Shown one piece after another: positions 26,072 through 34,663 of a stretch of 64,000 bases of DNA; the first letter of the stretch is position 1; each line of letters begins with the position of its first letter. The DNA is from Bin87 sp965232895 (GTDB taxonomy: Bacteria > Chloroflexota > Dehalococcoidia > Lucifugimonadales > UBA3495). Below the pieces are notes generated by a model. The model made no database searches. It had not been told where the DNA came from and saw nothing but the letters and a program-made list of their open reading frames with translations. Location of the stretch: contig OZ247430.1 of assembly GCA_965232895.1 (NCBI GenBank), positions 1,798,001 to 1,862,000 of the forward strand, given 5' to 3'. A program made the translations under genes and the position numbers.

Positions 26072-26742
26072 TGTGCGCCTCCTTTTCGTGAATCAATCGA
26101 CAGGTTGTGCAGGATTGCAACCGAGCTTGCGACAGCGGCGCAAGTATAGCATCACGCTTGCCAGTAGCTGGCTATGCGTGAAAAGGAGGAAATTTCGCTA
26201 CACTGATTTCATCGGCATCGTGACGGAATCGCACGATTTTATAGTAGATTTCCGCAGTCAGCGGATTGACGGCCTTTCCCAATCAGGGTGTCCAGCCGAA
26301 TAGTATGCAGCGCAGACCTAAGGCAAGCGGGATTCCCACAATACCGCCTGGAGCGTGTTGAATGGTGCGTCGCCAGACGACGCCGGATACGCCGTATTAT
26401 TGCACCACGCCGGCGGATGACCGGATCCTGTGGACGAGTATGAAGAAATGCTCGCTACAGCGCCAGCGATTCGCTGCATCCCAAAAGTCCACACCACGAA
26501 CTGAGACGGCATTCCGCGGCCGATCACCGGAAGCTGATGGCTGGCTACTGCAACGCCGCCCGGCGCCGGAGGTGGAGACCACAGCCGCACCGCCCATCTA
26601 CCGGAAACCCGGCCCCGGCAATCCTCGTCAACGGATGAATTCTGTGTCCCGTCGGCGCCAAACCGCCCGGGTGTGCCTCATCCCTAACGAACTTGCCTCA
26701 ACCAATCAATGGCGACCGAGCGCGCAGGACGACTTGGGTGTG

Positions 26743-26853
26743 TCACCGGACCCGACGCCGGCGTTTGCGTGTCAACTGCCAGACGGTAATGCCCACTGTG
26801 GCCAGCTAGCAAAGGCAGATCACGAAAAAGCCAATCAATATCAGGATTTCCAT
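26743..26853 (-). pseudogene. possible small membrane protein with amber codon
   Basis: ATG at 26853 with GGAGG 6 bases upstream. Frame reads MEILILIGFFVICLC, TAG (26806-26808), LATVGITVWQLTRKRRRRVR, stop at 26743. That is a single membrane helix plus a basic tail, typical for a tiny membrane protein, interrupted by one amber stop. Composition alone supports it, so low confidence. Confidence 0.3.
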
Positions 26854-26937
26854 GGGACCCTCCGGTTGAAGTCCACTTCACCCGTCGTCCGGGTTAGCGT
26901 GTCGCTCACGCGTACCCAGTTCGGGGGACCGTCAGCA

Positions 26938-27205
26938 TCAGGATTTACGGGATTTTATGATTGGACAGGATTGGGGAGATCTCCACAGGGCAATCGCATC
27001 ATAAGCTCCACGCCCGTCACTCCGGCGAAAGCCGGAGTCCATTAGCCATAGCATGAAAGAATTTGAAGTGTATTTGACAAATTCGACCACTGGATTCCTG
27101 CTTGCGCAGGAATGACGGCGATGGTGCGATTGCCCTGGAGATCTCCACCATGAAACGGTTCCAATCCTGATAATCCCGAAATCTGGAAAATCCTGATTCT
27201 GACGC
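26938..27205. repeat. nested inverted repeat, GGATTTACGGG family
   Basis: The left part AGGATTTACGGG through GGAGATCTCCACAGGGCAATCG is answered by the right part CGATTGCCCTGGAGATCTCC through CCGAAATCTGGAAAATCCTG. A CTCCGGC-gaaa-GCCGGAG hairpin and TTCCTGC/GCAGGAA half sit between. Related blocks follow the 167-bp elements at 47939 and 57604. Confidence 0.65.
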
Positions 27206-27499
27206 TCCCCCGCCGCAAACCGGGTACGCGTGAGGCTATGGACTGGTTGGCTTCAGAACGCCTCCTTTGCATCAGGCTGGGCGCAGTATAAGTATATCAG
27301 ATATGACTTATCAATATTATGAATATATCCGCCGCGATATTAACGGATTTCATCAAACGTTCCCCAGGATCGGGAGTAGCGAAATTTCCTTGCATGAAAA
27401 GGGGCCCGGGCATGACATGAAAAGGGGCCCGGTACATTGCCCGGACCCCTGAGCGCCGGACCCCTGAGCGATTGAACGCGCTCCCGAAAGCGCGACGGT

Positions 27500-28375
27500 C
27501 TATCCCAGGCGCTGTCGGATAAACGCGGTCATCCGCTCGATAGCCTCCTGCGCGACCGGCGCGGTAGGATCCGTCAGTAACCGTTCACCCTCGCCCTCGA
27601 AAATCTTGACGTCGATGTCCCCGCCGGCCTTGCGGTACTGGGCGATGAACTCGTCGAGGTCCGGGCGCGGGTGGGCTTCCTCGTAGGAGCGGGCCAGGCA
27701 CAGCGTGGGCGGCAGTTCCATCGGCTCGCCGGCGGCCAGGGCGCGGGCCGGCGCGGCCTCGGCCATGGCTTCCTCGGTCACCCAGTACTCGTCGTGATTG
27801 GGCGTCACCCGCTCGGCCATGCCTGCCGGCGGCGTGACGTCGTCCCGCAGCCCCTTGGCGTACCGGTAGCGCCCCAGCGGGTCGATCACGGGAGAGACCA
27901 TGATGACGCAGCCCAGCGTGCCGTCCACCGCCGAGGCTCCGCTGGAATACGGCAGGGCTGAGTAACGCGGGTCATTGGGCCGCATGCCCAACAGCATTGC
28001 CTGGTGCGCGCCGCTGGAGGTGCCCATGGCTCCCACTTTGCCGGAGATGCCGTTCCAGGCCGGGGCCTTGCTCTTGCACCAGCGTATTCCGTAATGAATG
28101 TCCGCGAAGGAGGCGGGATACGACGCCACGGGCGGGACCCGGAAGTCCAGCGCCACCACGACTACCCCGTTCCGGGCCAGGGCCTCGTTAGCGGCGTTGC
28201 CATTGTTGCGGTCACCTCGAACCCAGGCGCCGCCGTGCAGCTCGACCATGATCGGGAAGGGGCCAGGGCCGCGCGGCTGGAACACTCGCGCCAGCAGGGG
28301 CGTGTCGCCGTGGTGGAGGTACTCCACGTCCTGGACGTTCACTCCGTAGGTTGTCGTCTGTTTGCTGGTGACCAT
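27500..28375 (-). CDS. alpha/beta hydrolase, BD-FAE/esterase type
   Basis: A 291-residue esterase-like protein. The oxyanion hole is ELHGGAWVRGDR and the nucleophile elbow GTSSGAH. The acid is probably in the ARSYEEAHPRPDLDEF segment. The usual C-terminal His (GExHxF) is replaced by IFEGEGERLLTD, so a catalytic His is not obvious and activity is uncertain. The start follows the usual spacing. It is 45 bases downstream of the maleate isomerase-like gene on the same strand, possibly one operon. Confidence 0.85.
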   Translation of the reverse strand: MVTSKQTTTYGVNVQDVEYLHHGDTPLLARVFQPRGPGPFPIMVELHGGAWVRGDRNNGNAANEALARNGVVVVALDFRVPPVASYPASFADIHYGIRWCKSKAPAWNGISGKVGAMGTSSGAHQAMLLGMRPNDPRYSALPYSSGASAVDGTLGCVIMVSPVIDPLGRYRYAKGLRDDVTPPAGMAERVTPNHDEYWVTEEAMAEAAPARALAAGEPMELPPTLCLARSYEEAHPRPDLDEFIAQYRKAGGDIDVKIFEGEGERLLTDPTAPVAQEAIERMTAFIRQRLG

Positions 28376-28420
28376 GCTGAACCTCCCGTTCCGTTGTTGC
28401 CGATATGTCCGATGTTTCGC

Positions 28421-29245
28421 TCACTCCAGGTTTCGCAGCAGGCTGCCGTAGCCGTCGATGGGTTTCGTCCAGCCCACCCGACGCAGCGCCATCCAGATGG
28501 TGGCCTGGTTGACCGAGATGACCGTTTTGCCCAACCGCTGTTCCAACTCCTCCACGGCGTCCAGCGCGCGCCAGGCGGTGCCGGGCAGGAAGATGGTGTC
28601 GGCCGCTTCCTGGGCCACCGTGGGCACGAAGTCGATGATGGTCTGAGGCGGCTCGGCGTCGATTTCGCGGGGGTTCATGGAGTCCTGCATCCACGGTTCG
28701 CCGTCGGCGCTCAGGACCTCGAACCCGGCCTCTTCCATGAGCGGCTTCAGGCGGTTGCGCAGGTGGTAATTGCGGTAGGGGCCGGCGATGCTCAGCCTGC
28801 GGCCGCCCAGGTGTTGCATGGCGGCGATGCACGAGGTGACGGCGGTCACCGACTGGATGCCGCTGGCCTCCTCCATGATCCGGGCCATCATCTGGTCGTA
28901 GGCCATGTAGCCCTTGTGCCAGGTGCCCGAGGTGCAGGCGTACACGAGGACGTCGGGGCCGATGTTGGACAGGGCGCTGGCGCCCCGGGCCACGTCGTCG
29001 TTCATCTTGCCGACGTCGAACCCGAACAGCGCGTAGTCAACCTCGTTGGCCTCTGCGCTGGACATACTGAGGCGGTGACCGGTCTCGGTGGAGATTTCCG
29101 GCTGGCTGCCCCAGGTTCCGTTCCACATCCGCTCGAAGTGGACCGTGATAGCCGGCGGCACGACCCGGTAAAAGTCGGGTTCGACCACCGGGTTGGTGGC
29201 GGGCACCAGGGCCCCGATTCGTTGCGCGCTGCTCAAATTCGCCAT
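28421..29245 (-). CDS. maleate isomerase / AMDase-like (Asp/Glu racemase superfamily)
   Basis: A 274-residue protein of the racemase superfamily. It starts SSAQRIGALVPATNPVVEPDFY, the maleate isomerase N-terminus, and has two catalytic Cys: LVYACTSGTWHKG and AVTSCIAAMQHLGGRRLSIAGPYR. Maleate isomerase makes fumarate from maleate at the end of nicotinate and other ring-degradation routes; arylmalonate decarboxylases share the fold. The start at 29245 is taken because the longer upstream frame lies across the divergent Gfo/Idh gene and is noncoding. Confidence 0.87.
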   Translation of the reverse strand: MANLSSAQRIGALVPATNPVVEPDFYRVVPPAITVHFERMWNGTWGSQPEISTETGHRLSMSSAEANEVDYALFGFDVGKMNDDVARGASALSNIGPDVLVYACTSGTWHKGYMAYDQMMARIMEEASGIQSVTAVTSCIAAMQHLGGRRLSIAGPYRNYHLRNRLKPLMEEAGFEVLSADGEPWMQDSMNPREIDAEPPQTIIDFVPTVAQEAADTIFLPGTAWRALDAVEELEQRLGKTVISVNQATIWMALRRVGWTKPIDGYGSLLRNLE

Positions 29246-29368
29246 ATCTTTCCGCTCCGGACGATTTTGGGGCGTATTATACAGCCCGCATTGCGGCACG
29301 GCGGGGCGAACCCGACGCTGCGCCCGGCAACGCCGGTTGCGCTTGAACGATGATCGAGGAGGCAAACC

Positions 29369-30406
29369 ATGGCTGACGTACCAATTCGAGTGGGACTGAT
29401 CGGGGCAGGAGGCAACGTGCGCAACCGCCACATTCCCGGTTTTCAGGGGGTGGACGATTGTGAGCTCGTGGCCGTGGCCAACCGGACCGTCCAGTCCGGC
29501 CGCGTGGTGGCGGACCAGTTCAACATCCCGAAGGTGTACGGCCATTGGCAGGAGTTGCTGGAGGACGACGAGATCAACGCCGTCTGCATCGGCACGTGGC
29601 CGTACATGCACCGCACCATGACGTTGGCCGCGCTGGAGGCCGGCAAGCACGTGCTCACCGAGGCCCGCATGGCCAACGACGCCGCCGAAGCCCGCGACAT
29701 GCTGGCTGCTTCCCGCGCTCACCCACACCTGGTGTGTCAGCTCACGCCGACCTCCACCAGCTACACCATCGACAACGTCATCAAGCGGCTGATCGACGAG
29801 GGGCAGCTGGGCGAACTGCTGTCGGTGGACTTCACGTCCCTGCAGAACAACTTCGCCGATTTCGACGGCCCGCTGCACTGGCGGCACGATCGCGCCCTTA
29901 GCGGCTACAACACGCTGAACATCGGGGCGTCCTACGAGTCCATGATGCGGTGGCTGGGACGCGGAACCCGCGTCATGGCCATGGGCAAGGTCCACGTGCC
30001 CTACCGGCGAGACGACAGCGGGCATCTCGCGTCGGTGAGCATCCCGGATCACATCGACATACTCTACGAGCTGGCCAACGGGGCGCAGGTTCACATGCAG
30101 ATGAGCGCCACATCCGGGCTGAACCGGGGCAGTCAGATCTGGATGTTCGGGACCGAAGGAACCATCCACGTCGATTCCCAGCGCCGGGTGTGGGCCGGCA
30201 AGCGGGGCGATGCCGAGTTGACCGAGGCGCCCAACCCGTCGGAAACCCAGGCCAGGTACCGGGTCGAGGAGCAGTTCGGCAATGCAATACGCGGCACCGA
30301 GACCGTGGACATGGTGGCCTTCGAGACGGGCGTTCACTACATGGAGTGGACGGAGGCGGTGGGCCGCAGCGCCATGACGGGCCAGGCCGTGTATCTGCCC
30401 CTGTAG
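29369..30406 (+). CDS. Gfo/Idh/MocA-family oxidoreductase
   Basis: A 345-residue NAD(P) enzyme. It opens RVGLIGAGGNVRNRHIPGF with the GxGxxG fold, then VANRT and a weakened EKP motif (HVLTEARMAND). The usual EKP Lys is missing; the sequence reads EAR. The C-terminal domain is the GFO beta sheet with HIDILYELANGAQVHMQMS and IWMFGTEGTIHVD. Such proteins oxidise sugars or sugar acids. It diverges from the maleate isomerase gene. The second Gfo/Idh gene is at 46547. Confidence 0.9.
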   Translation: MADVPIRVGLIGAGGNVRNRHIPGFQGVDDCELVAVANRTVQSGRVVADQFNIPKVYGHWQELLEDDEINAVCIGTWPYMHRTMTLAALEAGKHVLTEARMANDAAEARDMLAASRAHPHLVCQLTPTSTSYTIDNVIKRLIDEGQLGELLSVDFTSLQNNFADFDGPLHWRHDRALSGYNTLNIGASYESMMRWLGRGTRVMAMGKVHVPYRRDDSGHLASVSIPDHIDILYELANGAQVHMQMSATSGLNRGSQIWMFGTEGTIHVDSQRRVWAGKRGDAELTEAPNPSETQARYRVEEQFGNAIRGTETVDMVAFETGVHYMEWTEAVGRSAMTGQAVYLPL

Positions 30407-30466
30407 GCCCGGCGCCGCAGGTCATCAATCGGGAACAACGCAACACGATCCGCCGGCGGAACAGAC

Positions 30467-31003
30467 ATGCAGCGCAAACTCAATCGCGAGCTCAAGGCTT
30501 ACTGCGCGGATCTCGAGGCTGCCCGCGAAATCCTCCGCGGGCACGGGGCCGTGTTCGTGGAAGTCAAGGAGCAGGTTGACTACTACTACAACCTGCCCGA
30601 CGGGGATGATTCGCAAGGAACGCGCCGTCTCAAGCTGCGCGTTGAGAAGGGCACGGGCACACTCATCTACTACCGTGAGCGCCAGGAGGGCGGGGCGCGG
30701 ACCAGCCAGGTTCGGATGTCGTCAGCCGACGCCCCCGGGCTGAAAGACGTTCTGCAAGCCGCGCTGGGCGCCAGGGCCATCGTGCGCAAGCAGCGCGAAC
30801 TGTGGCGGAAGGACAACGTCATCTTCAACCTGGATACGGTCGAAGGAATCGGGCAGATCCTCGAGGTGGAAGTCCAGGACGAAGCCGGCTGCGACATCGA
30901 CGCCCAGGTGGACGAGTATCGCAGCCTGCTGGGCCAATATTTGAGCGGCTACATCACGGGATCAAACGAGGATCTGGTCGCCGCGATCACTCCCCCGCCT
31001 TGA
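30467..31003 (+). CDS. CYTH-domain protein
   Basis: A 178-residue CYTH-fold protein (class IV adenylate cyclase/thiamine triphosphatase superfamily). The first strand is RKLNRELKAYC, where NRELK stands for the ExExK phosphate-binding motif, then KEQVDYYYNLP, RRLKLRVEKG, LIYYRERQEGG and VEGIGQILEVEVQDEAG. The charged tunnel residues (Arg/Lys/Glu on alternate positions) are seen. The natural substrate is probably a triphosphate, but which cannot be told. It converges with, and overlaps by 17 bases, the GMC gene. Confidence 0.87.
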   Translation: MQRKLNRELKAYCADLEAAREILRGHGAVFVEVKEQVDYYYNLPDGDDSQGTRRLKLRVEKGTGTLIYYRERQEGGARTSQVRMSSADAPGLKDVLQAALGARAIVRKQRELWRKDNVIFNLDTVEGIGQILEVEVQDEAGCDIDAQVDEYRSLLGQYLSGYITGSNEDLVAAITPPP

Positions 31004-32525
31004 TGAAGTCGGAGACGCGCTCGGCGATCATCATCGTGGTGACGTTGGTGTTGGCGCGTACCACGTCGGGCATGATCGAGGCATCGGCGACGCGCAGGTT
31101 GGATACGCCGCGCATCCGCAGCCGCGTGTCGACCACCGCCATGGGATCCTCCGCCGGCCCCATCTTGCAGGTGCCGGAGATGTGATATGAGGTGCTGATG
31201 TTGCGGCGCAGCCAAAGGTCCAGGGTCTCGTCGCTCTCCAGGTCCGCCGGAGTGGGAGCCGTAATCTCGTCGATGATTCCGTCGTAGGCGCTGTGCTCCA
31301 GGAACGACACGCAGAGACGCACCGCCTCCCGCAACCGTTCCCGGTCCCAGTCCTCCTCAAGGTAGCGATAGTCCATGCTGGGCGACGTGTGCGGGTCGGC
31401 GGACTCCAGCCTCAGTTCGCCCTTGCCCGCCGCCAGGTACAGACCACAGTTGACCGTGTGCGCCGGGTTGTCGTCCCGTACCACGGTGTTCAGCGACGCC
31501 GGCGAAAGAATCATGTCGTTGGGCGTGTCCGAGCCGGACGCGGTGAAACGCAGTCGCAGGGCCCGCATGCCGTTGGGGTCCTGCGGAACGTCATCCTTGA
31601 CCATGTATCTCACCGACACGTTGGGGTGGTCGCGCATGTTCTGGCCGACCCCGGGCAGATCCACGGCCACCGGGATGCCATGGGCCTGCAACTGGTCGGC
31701 CGGGCCCAGGCCGGACAGCATCAGCAGTTGCGGAGAGGCGACCGCGCCGGCGCACAGGATGATTTCGCCGCCCTCGACCACGAAAGTGTCGCCGCCGCTC
31801 TCAACCTCGACGCCGACGGCGCGCCCATCTTCCAGGACGACCCTGCGAGCCTGGACGTTGGCGCGAATAGTGAGGTTCAGCCGGTGACGCACCGAGCTGA
31901 TGTAGGACAGGGCCATGCTCATGCGCACGCCGTCGATATTGTTCTCGGCGCGCAGGCTGACGCCGGTGGCCTCCGGGTTGTTTACGTCAGGATGGAAAGA
32001 GTATCCCGCGGCGGTGGCGGCCTGGAAAAAGGCCTCCTGGGACGGCGGCCAGGTCTCGCGCTGGTGGCGCCGTACCGGAACCGGACCATCGGTGCCGTGG
32101 AAATCGTCGTGGAAGTCGGCGTCGTTTTCCAGCTTGCGGAAGTAGGGCAGGCACTCCAGGTAGCCCCAGCCTTCGTTCCCCCAGGAGGCCCAGGTGTCGA
32201 AGTCCTCGGGGGCTCCCCGTATGAAGGTCTGGCCGTTGATGGCGCTGGAGCCACCCAGCACCTTGCCGCGAGGCACGGGCATGGGCTCGGGCTGCTCTGC
32301 CGTGGCCCGGCCGGTGAAGGACCAGTTGTAGGGCGAACCGGCGGCGCGGGCCTCCAGGTTCACGGTGCCCCAGCCCAGCTTGAGCATCTCGGGCAATTGG
32401 TCGAAGTCGGGAAAGTCGGGGCCGGCCTCCAGCAGCAGAACCGAACGTTCGGGGTCCTCGGAAAGCCGCGTCGCGACGATGCACCCGGCCGTGCCGCCGC
32501 CGACGACTATGTGGTCATATTGCAT
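30987..32525 (-). CDS. GMC-family choline dehydrogenase-like oxidoreductase
   Basis: A 512-residue flavoprotein. FAD motif VVGGGTAGCIVATRLSED at 8-25, GGSSAINGQTFIRG near 91, ILCAGAVASPQLLMLSGLG, and the active site SYHISGTCKMGPAEDP plus RANTNVTTMMIAERVSDFI with the His and Asn pair. This is the choline dehydrogenase/alcohol oxidase branch. It oxidises a primary alcohol to aldehyde with FAD; acceptor unknown. It is a paralogue of the GMC gene at 41648. The CYTH gene converges from the other side. Confidence 0.92.
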   Translation of the reverse strand: MQYDHIVVGGGTAGCIVATRLSEDPERSVLLLEAGPDFPDFDQLPEMLKLGWGTVNLEARAAGSPYNWSFTGRATAEQPEPMPVPRGKVLGGSSAINGQTFIRGAPEDFDTWASWGNEGWGYLECLPYFRKLENDADFHDDFHGTDGPVPVRRHQRETWPPSQEAFFQAATAAGYSFHPDVNNPEATGVSLRAENNIDGVRMSMALSYISSVRHRLNLTIRANVQARRVVLEDGRAVGVEVESGGDTFVVEGGEIILCAGAVASPQLLMLSGLGPADQLQAHGIPVAVDLPGVGQNMRDHPNVSVRYMVKDDVPQDPNGMRALRLRFTASGSDTPNDMILSPASLNTVVRDDNPAHTVNCGLYLAAGKGELRLESADPHTSPSMDYRYLEEDWDRERLREAVRLCVSFLEHSAYDGIIDEITAPTPADLESDETLDLWLRRNISTSYHISGTCKMGPAEDPMAVVDTRLRMRGVSNLRVADASIMPDVVRANTNVTTMMIAERVSDFIKAGE

Positions 32526-32613
32526 GGGGAATTCTCCCTGGGTAGGTTGGCGCCATTGTACCCGGCGCGACCGGGCGACTCCGGCGCCGACCTGACGAAT
32601 TCGATCCGTATCT

Positions 32614-33507
32614 CTACGGGAGGTACTTGTCCTCCATCGCCCGGATGCGGTCCGCGCCCAGGATGCCGCCGTTGCTGGCTATGCCCCACTTGCTCTGGGC
32701 CGCCGACGCCAGGAAATCGTCGATGGCAGCGGTGCCGCGCTCCTGGAAGTCGCTGAGGAAGTCCCAGGACGCCTGGAGCCCCGCCATGGTGGTGAGACCG
32801 GGATACCAGGCCGCCGCGGCGCCGGCTTCCTGCAACTCTTCCAGCGTCGGATGGGTCTGGCTGCCGTGGGTGAACAGGGGCAGCACCGGTCCGGGAATGC
32901 GGCGGATGGCTTCCTGGTTGTCTTCCCAGGAGGATACGGCCGGGCACACCACGTCCACGTTCGTCTGGCTCTTGTAGGCCAGGCAGCGTTCCATCACGTC
33001 CTCGAAGGTTGCGCCGGGGACGCCGGCGTAGTCGCACCGGGCCACGATCACGAAGTCGGGGTCGTACTCCATCTTGGCGTCCATGGCGGCGCGGAGTTTG
33101 CCGACCATCTCCTCGATGGACACGCAGCGGCGGCGGGGGCCGGACTTGGGCGGGTAGGTCTGGTCCTCCAGGTGGGTGCCGGCAATGCCGGCGCGGATGT
33201 ACTCCTTGACCGTCTCGTAGACCTGGATGGCGTCACCGTAGCCGGTGTCCATGTCGACGAACGCCGGGATGTCGATGGTATTCACGATCTTCCGGGCGTT
33301 GTCCACCATGTCGCGCATGCTGGTGCCGCCCTCGGTCAGGCCCATGACCTGCGCCGAGGTGTTGCCGCCCGACATGTAGAAGGCCTCGTACCCCAGCGCC
33401 TCGGCCATCTTGGCTCCCATGGCGTTCATGCCGCCGGCAAGGACGAAAATCTCCGGTCGCTCGAACAGTTCCTTGAGCCTGGTGGTCATGCGTTGTTTCT
33501 CGGGCAT
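32614..33507 (-). CDS. isocitrate lyase/PEP mutase family protein
   Basis: A 297-residue TIM-barrel enzyme. AGGMNAMGAKMAEALGYEAFYMSGGN, VDMDTGYGDAIQVYETV (Mg-binding DxDxGYG) and HLEDQTYPPKSGPRRR are the family markers. The last segment is where isocitrate lyase and methylisocitrate lyase have KKCGH with a catalytic Cys; here it reads PKSGP, so that Cys is absent. That points to a C-C or P-C lyase of the oxaloacetate decarboxylase, dimethylmalate lyase or phosphonate type. The start shows AGGAGGA upstream. Confidence 0.88.
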   Translation of the reverse strand: MPEKQRMTTRLKELFERPEIFVLAGGMNAMGAKMAEALGYEAFYMSGGNTSAQVMGLTEGGTSMRDMVDNARKIVNTIDIPAFVDMDTGYGDAIQVYETVKEYIRAGIAGTHLEDQTYPPKSGPRRRCVSIEEMVGKLRAAMDAKMEYDPDFVIVARCDYAGVPGATFEDVMERCLAYKSQTNVDVVCPAVSSWEDNQEAIRRIPGPVLPLFTHGSQTHPTLEELQEAGAAAAWYPGLTTMAGLQASWDFLSDFQERGTAAIDDFLASAAQSKWGIASNGGILGADRIRAMEDKYLP

Positions 33508-33910
33508 AACTGTTCCTCCTTGCGGTGTTGCGTGTGGTGGGCCAACCGTCCTGTCGTCTCTGGATTGGTTCGATCGGGCATTCCGGCCGGCGCGGGCGGA
33601 GACGCGCTACTTCCAGCGAGTGGCGCAACGGTCGGTACATCGATCGCCTGAATCTGCTTCTTCTCCGTTTACCTCGTTTCCAATGGCGAGATGGTGCACA
33701 TCTTACATCGATTTGAACGTGATCCGACCCATGCCTTGCAATTGCCGCAGGTTGCTCTGCCTGGCCCTACCAGGCAGTCATGCCTGTACCGGATGCGATT
33801 GGCTGTGGGCTGACCGCGCCGTTCGAACGGCTCGTGCGGCCTGCGGAGGCTGTTTGTACCGAGGGATGCTCCGTGATAGTGTTGCGCCAATCTCAATATC
33901 TGGAGGCGCC
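33508..33910. other. 400-bp gap before the OsmC selenoprotein
   Basis: No gene seen. It has a short hairpin, CTGCCTGG-ccct-ACCAGGCAG, at 33757-33777 and no recognisable repeat. The promoter of the selenoprotein gene is probably here. Confidence 0.5.
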
Positions 33911-34438
33911 ATGGCCGCACATAGCGAAAGACCCGAGCCCAATTACGACCCGTTTCCGCCCGGCCAGAACCGTCGGGCCACCGTCACAGAAGTGGACGTG
34001 GAGGACATGGGCGACATGCTGCGGCGGGCCTTTGTGGGACGGGACGTGAAGTTCACCATCTATTGCGATGAGGGGCCCAATGTCGGCGGCAATCACACCG
34101 CTCCCGCGCCGCTGCAGTACTTCGCCTCGTCCATCGCGTTTTGAGAGATGACCCAGATCGAGAGGTACTCTCGAATGATGAACGTGGAGATCACCGGCGT
34201 CAGGGCCCACATCGCGGTGCACTTCGGGTTGGAGGGATCGGTGCTGGCGGGCACGATCCAGGCCAGCGCTCCGAAGGTGGAAACGAGCTACGAGATCGAG
34301 TCGCCGGACGATCCGGAACGGGTGGCAGCCGTGTTACGCAATGCTCGCAACGGGTGCTGGGTGCGGGCTGCCGTTGCCAATCCCACCCCGTTCGAGGACA
34401 GGTCGACGCTGAACGGAGAGCCGATCTTCTTCGACTGA
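33911..34438 (+). CDS. OsmC-family selenoprotein, Sec at the first catalytic position
   Basis: One 175-residue frame with an in-frame TGA at 34142-34144. It reads APLQYFASSIAF, TGA, EMTQIERYSRMMNVEITGV; in OsmC proteins this site is a Cys before (E/L)xTQxxRYA, so UGA gives Sec78 in place of the peroxide-reactive Cys. The second half contains the other conserved Cys in RNARNGCWVRAAV. The ATG at 33911 has TGGAGG 4 bases upstream. A SECIS hairpin follows at 34158-34174. It probably reduces organic hydroperoxides, as OsmC/Ohr do. A normal gene caller would split it into 77 and 96 residues. Confidence 0.9.
34158..34174 (+). promoter_or_regulatory. bacterial SECIS hairpin of the OsmC selenoprotein
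   Basis: TCGAGAG-GTA-CTCTCGA, a perfect seven-pair stem starting 16 bases after the U of the UGA, with a GTA loop whose G is at offset 23. The same geometry as the UGSC hairpin at 6466-6480. Confidence 0.8.
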
Positions 34439-34473
34439 CGGCTGGCCTACTGGCGGCCATGCTGAGGCTATCA

Positions 34474-34495
34474 GGGGCGCACCATCGTGCGCCCC
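34474..34495. repeat. 22-bp REP palindrome
   Basis: GGGGCGCAC-catc-GTGCGCCCC, nine-base arms and a four-base loop. Same size and layout as the palindromes at the second IS (23098, 24522), with different arms. Confidence 0.85.
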
Positions 34496-34528
34496 AACGT
34501 TTTCAAGGGCGGATGGCCCCGGGGCCGT

Positions 34529-34663
34529 CTACCAACCCAGGCTCTCAGGGATGAGGATCATGGAGATGCGGCCGACCACGGGCTCGTGCTCCATGACCAG
34601 GTACTTGCCGATGGGGGTGGGTCTCGCGCCCCGGCCCTCCGCGCAGGCACCGGCCGCAGAGCG
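34529..34663 (-). pseudogene. coding-like remnant after the lipoprotein stop
   Basis: Directly past the TAG at 34664-34666, the same frame continues RSAAGACAEGRGARPTPIGKYLVMEHEPVVGRISMILIPESLGW and stops at 34529. GKYLVMEHEPVVGRISMILIPES looks protein-like. It could be the lost tail of the lipoprotein or of a neighbour. Weak evidence. Confidence 0.35.

Larger units (their letters stand above)
26072..27499. other. 1.4-kb gap, mostly repeats and no clear gene
   Basis: No convincing gene. It holds a large nested palindrome (26938-27205), a possible remnant of a small membrane-protein gene (26743-26853), and near 27393-27470 two short tandem motifs, ATGAAAAGGGGCCCGG twice and GGACCCCTGAGCG twice. 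Predicted frames on either strand have noncoding composition. Confidence 0.6.

Noticed and set aside
26362..27045. A 227-residue open frame in the repeat-rich gap
   Set aside because: Noncoding composition; its end lies within repeat DNA.
27393..27470. Short tandem repeats as a CRISPR-like array
   Set aside because: Only two copies of each unit, no regular spacers and no cas genes.
29246..30337. N-terminal extension of the maleate isomerase-like frame across the Gfo/Idh gene
   Set aside because: The extension lies antisense to a clear Gfo/Idh gene; the maleate isomerase start at 29245 fits the family.
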